Shown here piece after piece: positions 22,606-25,173 of a DNA stretch of 25,173 nt. Source of the DNA: DATAFF01 sp044870245 (GTDB taxonomy: Bacteria > Pseudomonadota > Alphaproteobacteria > Rhizobiales > Aestuariivirgaceae). Each line of letters opens with the position of its first letter. Positions within the stretch are counted from its first letter, which is position 1. Under the pieces are notes generated by a model that worked only from the letters and a program-made list of their open reading frames with translations, was not told the origin of the DNA and did no database searches. Position numbers and translations under genes: made by a program. Where the stretch lies: positions 1-25,173 of the forward strand of contig JBIOYR010000073.1 in NCBI GenBank assembly GCA_044870245.1, written 5' to 3'.

Positions 22606-24018
22606 TCAAATCCACTTCCTAACATCTACAAACTTCCCTGCAACTGCTGCGGCTGCGGCCATGGCCGGCGACACCAGATGCGTGCGGCCGCGATAGCCCT
22701 GCCGCCCTTCGAAATTGCGATTCGACGTCGAGGCGCAGCGCTCCTCCGGCTTGAGCTGATCGGGGTTCATTCCCAGGCACATCGAGCAGCCCGCCTCCCG
22801 CCATTCGAAGCCGGCTTCCTGGAAGATCTTGTCCAGCCCTTCCAACTCGGCTTGCGCCTTCACCAGGCCGGAGGCCGGCACCACCATTGCCGACACGCTC
22901 TCATGCACCTTGTGGCCGCGCACGATGGCGGCGGCTGCCCTGAGATCCTCGATCCGCCCATTGGTGCACGAGCCGATGAACACCTTGTCGATCGCGATGT
23001 CGACGATCCGGGTTCCCGCCTTCAGTCCCATATAGTCGAGCGCCCGCTTCTTCGATTGGCGGCGTGCCTCGTCGGCGATCTGGTCGGGATCAGGAACGAC
23101 ACCCTCGACCGAGATGACGTCTTCCGGGCTCGTGCCCCAGGAGACGATCGGCGGCAGCCGCGCCGCATCGAGCCGGATGACCCGATCGAATTGCGCGCCG
23201 TCATCGGAGAAGAGCTCGGCCTGCCAATGCGCGACGGCATGGTCCCAATGCCGACCCTTGGGGGCCATTGGCCGCCCTTTCAGAAATGCATAGGCCTTGT
23301 CGTCGGGACGGATGAGCCCGGCCCGTGCCCCGCCCTCGATCGACATGTTGCACACCGTCATGCGCCCTTCCATCGACAGGGCTTCGATCGCCTCGCCGCA
23401 ATATTCGATGACATGGCCGGTCCCGCCGGCGGTGCCGATCTGGCCGATGATGGCGAGGATGATGTCCTTCGCCGTCGCCCCCGGCGCGAGCGCGCCGCTG
23501 ACCTCGACCTTCATGTTGCGGGCCTTGCTCTGCTGGATCAGCGTCTGGGTGGCGAGCACATGCTCCACCTCCGACGTGCCGATGCCATGGGCGAGCGCCC
23601 CGAAGGCGCCATGCGTCGAGGTGTGGCTGTCGCCGCACACGATCGTCGTCCCCGGCAGCGTGAAACCCTGCTCGGGCCCGATGGCATGGACGATCCCCTG
23701 CCGCTGATCGAGCTCGGAGAAGTAGGTGATCCCGAACTCCGCCGCATTGCGCGCCAGGGTCTCGACCTGGTGGCGGCTTTCCGGCTCCTCGATGCCATGC
23801 GACCGGTCGGTGGTCGGCACATTGTGATCCACCACCGCCAGCGTCTTCTCCGGATGCCGCACCTTGCGACCGGCCTGCCGCAAGCCCTCGAAAGCCTGCG
23901 GGCTCGTGACCTCATGGACGAGATGGCGATCGATATAGAGGAGGGCGGTACCGTCCTCCGCCTGATGTACCAGGTGATCGTCCCAGATCTTGTCGTACAG
24001 CGTCCGCGGTTTGGCCAT
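22606..24018 (-). CDS. leuC: 3-isopropylmalate dehydratase large subunit
   Basis: This 470-residue aconitase-family subunit isomerises 2-isopropylmalate to 3-isopropylmalate with LeuD. Family blocks are LYDKIWDDHLVHQ at the start, DHNVPTTDRSHG near 64, CGDSHTSTHGAFGALAHGIG near 128, and the [4Fe-4S] ligands, one cysteine in GSCTNGRIEDL near 349 and two in CSMCLGMNPDQL near 411. All three ligands are present and the length is normal. ATG 24016-24018 follows moeA after 60 bases, with GGAG some 13 bases upstream. The partner leuD is not found next to it; a small membrane peptide, a metallopeptidase and leuB follow instead. LeuD must be elsewhere if the pathway is complete. Confidence 0.97.
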   Translation of the reverse strand: MAKPRTLYDKIWDDHLVHQAEDGTALLYIDRHLVHEVTSPQAFEGLRQAGRKVRHPEKTLAVVDHNVPTTDRSHGIEEPESRHQVETLARNAAEFGITYFSELDQRQGIVHAIGPEQGFTLPGTTIVCGDSHTSTHGAFGALAHGIGTSEVEHVLATQTLIQQSKARNMKVEVSGALAPGATAKDIILAIIGQIGTAGGTGHVIEYCGEAIEALSMEGRMTVCNMSIEGGARAGLIRPDDKAYAFLKGRPMAPKGRHWDHAVAHWQAELFSDDGAQFDRVIRLDAARLPPIVSWGTSPEDVISVEGVVPDPDQIADEARRQSKKRALDYMGLKAGTRIVDIAIDKVFIGSCTNGRIEDLRAAAAIVRGHKVHESVSAMVVPASGLVKAQAELEGLDKIFQEAGFEWREAGCSMCLGMNPDQLKPEERCASTSNRNFEGRQGYRGRTHLVSPAMAAAAAVAGKFVDVRKWI

Positions 24019-24078
24019 CAGGCTCAGGTCTCCATGACGAGCAATTCGGGGTTATTTAGCGGTCTTCCGGCGCTGTCG

Positions 24079-25173
24079 CTAGAGGCCGAATTCGCCGAAC
24101 GGAATGAAGGCCAGGGGATCGCCGGCATGGACGTCGCCCATCGATTCGGGAATGTCGATCAATCCTTCGGCCTGGACCAGGCCGGAGATCAGCCCTGACC
24201 CGTCGCGCTCGAACTTCATGAGCCGGGGACCGTCATGGCCCTCGACAATACGGCCGCGCCAGAATTCCCGCCGTCCCCGCTTGCGCCCGGTGAAGTCGAA
24301 GCCTGCCGGGACGAGATAGCGGCGCGGCTCGCGCGGGTTGGCCCCCTGGAGCTGTGCCAGCATCGGCACGACATAGAGCAGAAACGTCACGAATGCCGCC
24401 ACCGGGTTGCCAGGCAGACCGAACACCACCGCATCGCCGATCTGGCCCATCGCCAGCGGCCGGCCGGGCTTGACCGCGATCTGCCAGGCATGGAGCGAGC
24501 CGAGCCTGCGGATCGTCTCGACCACGAAATCGGTTTCGCCACGGCTGACCCCGCCGGTGGTCAGGATGACGTCGCAGTCGACCGCCGCCTGGCGGAGCCG
24601 CGCCTCGACCGTTTCCGCCTCATCCGAAACACGCCCCAGCAATGCCATCTCGGCACCTTGCGAGGCGATGAGACCAGCCAGCAGATGCCGGTTGGAATCA
24701 TAGACCTGACCTATCGCCAGCGACTCGCCCGGCTCGACCAGCTCATCCCCGGTCGACAGCACCCCGACTCTCAGGCGCCGATGGCAGCGGACCTGATCGG
24801 CGCCGGTGGAGGCGATCGCCGCCACCTCCTGCGGCCGGAGCCGGGTTCCCGCCCTGACCGCCACCTGGCCAGCCCTGAGGTCCTCCCCGGCCCTGCGCAC
24901 ATTCGCCCCGCGGCGGATGGCGCCGGCGATCACGATCCGATTGCCGTCGACCGTCACGTCCTCCTGCATGATCACCGTATCGGCGCCCTCGGGGATCGCC
25001 GCACCGGTGAAGATGCGAGCCGCCTCCCCCGGACCGACCGGTTTGCCCGCCGGATGGCCGGCCGCCGCCCGCATCGTCACCCTGAGGGTGCCGCCCGTTG
25101 CGGCAACAGAGCCATGCGCCACCGCATAGCCATCGACCGCCGAATTGGTGAATTGCGGCACATCGCGCGGTGC
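24079..25173 (-). CDS. moeA: Molybdopterin molybdenumtransferase (5' end outside window)
   Basis: It inserts molybdate into adenylated molybdopterin to make active molybdenum cofactor. The frame is open to the right edge (365 codons), and the translated edge reads APRDVPQFTNSAVDGYAV, the conserved opening block of MoeA, so about 40 N-terminal residues are missing through the window cut. Later blocks are GEAARIFTGAAIPEGAD, VGVLSTGDELVEPG, TTGGVSRGETDFV, KPGRPLAMG, VFGLPGNPVAAFVTF and the C-terminal GDPLAFIPFG. The GTG at 25159-25161 is internal and not the start. The gene ends 60 bases before leuC. A molybdopterin-binding regulator relative is excluded by the full domain set. Confidence 0.95.
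   Translation of the reverse strand, partial: APRDVPQFTNSAVDGYAVAHGSVAATGGTLRVTMRAAAGHPAGKPVGPGEAARIFTGAAIPEGADTVIMQEDVTVDGNRIVIAGAIRRGANVRRAGEDLRAGQVAVRAGTRLRPQEVAAIASTGADQVRCHRRLRVGVLSTGDELVEPGESLAIGQVYDSNRHLLAGLIASQGAEMALLGRVSDEAETVEARLRQAAVDCDVILTTGGVSRGETDFVVETIRRLGSLHAWQIAVKPGRPLAMGQIGDAVVFGLPGNPVAAFVTFLLYVVPMLAQLQGANPREPRRYLVPAGFDFTGRKRGRREFWRGRIVEGHDGPRLMKFERDGSGLISGLVQAEGLIDIPESMGDVHAGDPLAFIPFGEFGL

Overview
The window reads as chromosomal core DNA of a high-GC alphaproteobacterium, most likely of the Rhizobiales/Hyphomicrobiales. The evidence is a 1600-residue NAD-type glutamate dehydrogenase, an sdhCDAB operon placed just after a mesaconyl-CoA hydratase/CoA-ester lyase pair, a leuB/asd neighbourhood, and remnants of a dispersed TAGAGCATGATC-type repeat. 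No prophage, transposase, integrase, CRISPR array, tRNA or rRNA was seen. Every gene except the partial fhs at the left edge is on the minus strand, so the rest of the window reads from right to left.

Layout from left to right. Positions 1-827 hold the 3' half of fhs (10-formyl-THF synthesis). It converges on a tightly overlapping trio at 910-3828: an FAD amine/amino-acid oxidase, then pyridoxal kinase, then a PLP-dependent serine/threonine dehydratase. Positions 3938-8746 hold the giant NAD-glutamate dehydrogenase with its own candidate promoter. Positions 8882-16000 form one long likely transcription unit: sdhC-sdhD-sdhA-sdhB, an orphan LivH-type permease, a small lipoprotein, LemA and two TPM-domain proteins. 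Positions 16052-17994 hold the mesaconyl-CoA hydratase and the CitE/malyl-CoA-type protein. Positions 18014-20653 hold asd-purH, with a candidate promoter in front of asd. Positions 20749-24018 hold leuC, a 48-codon membrane peptide, a small zincin metallopeptidase and leuB. Positions 24079-25173 hold moeA, cut by the right edge.

Functionally this is central metabolism: the TCA cycle (sdh), glutamate catabolism to 2-oxoglutarate, amino-acid deamination, leucine and aspartate-family biosynthesis, purine biosynthesis (purH uses the 10-formyl-THF that fhs makes), C5-dicarboxyl-CoA conversion and molybdenum cofactor insertion. The part least like standard housekeeping is the livH/lipoprotein/lemA/TPM/TPM envelope block behind sdhB.

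The most distinctive non-coding signal is a family of inverted heptamer arrays (unit near GGCAGTA, facing TGCCTAC). Three copies were found, and each one touches or overlaps the stop codon of a gene (fhs, gdh, the terminal TPM gene). A second repeat type supplies a stop codon to one gene and the likely ribosome-binding site to the next (11044-11070). A 48-codon membrane peptide (22352-22498) lies between leuC and the metallopeptidase and appears to be translationally coupled to it through a TTGA overlap. I did not see a clearly new defence or mobile system.
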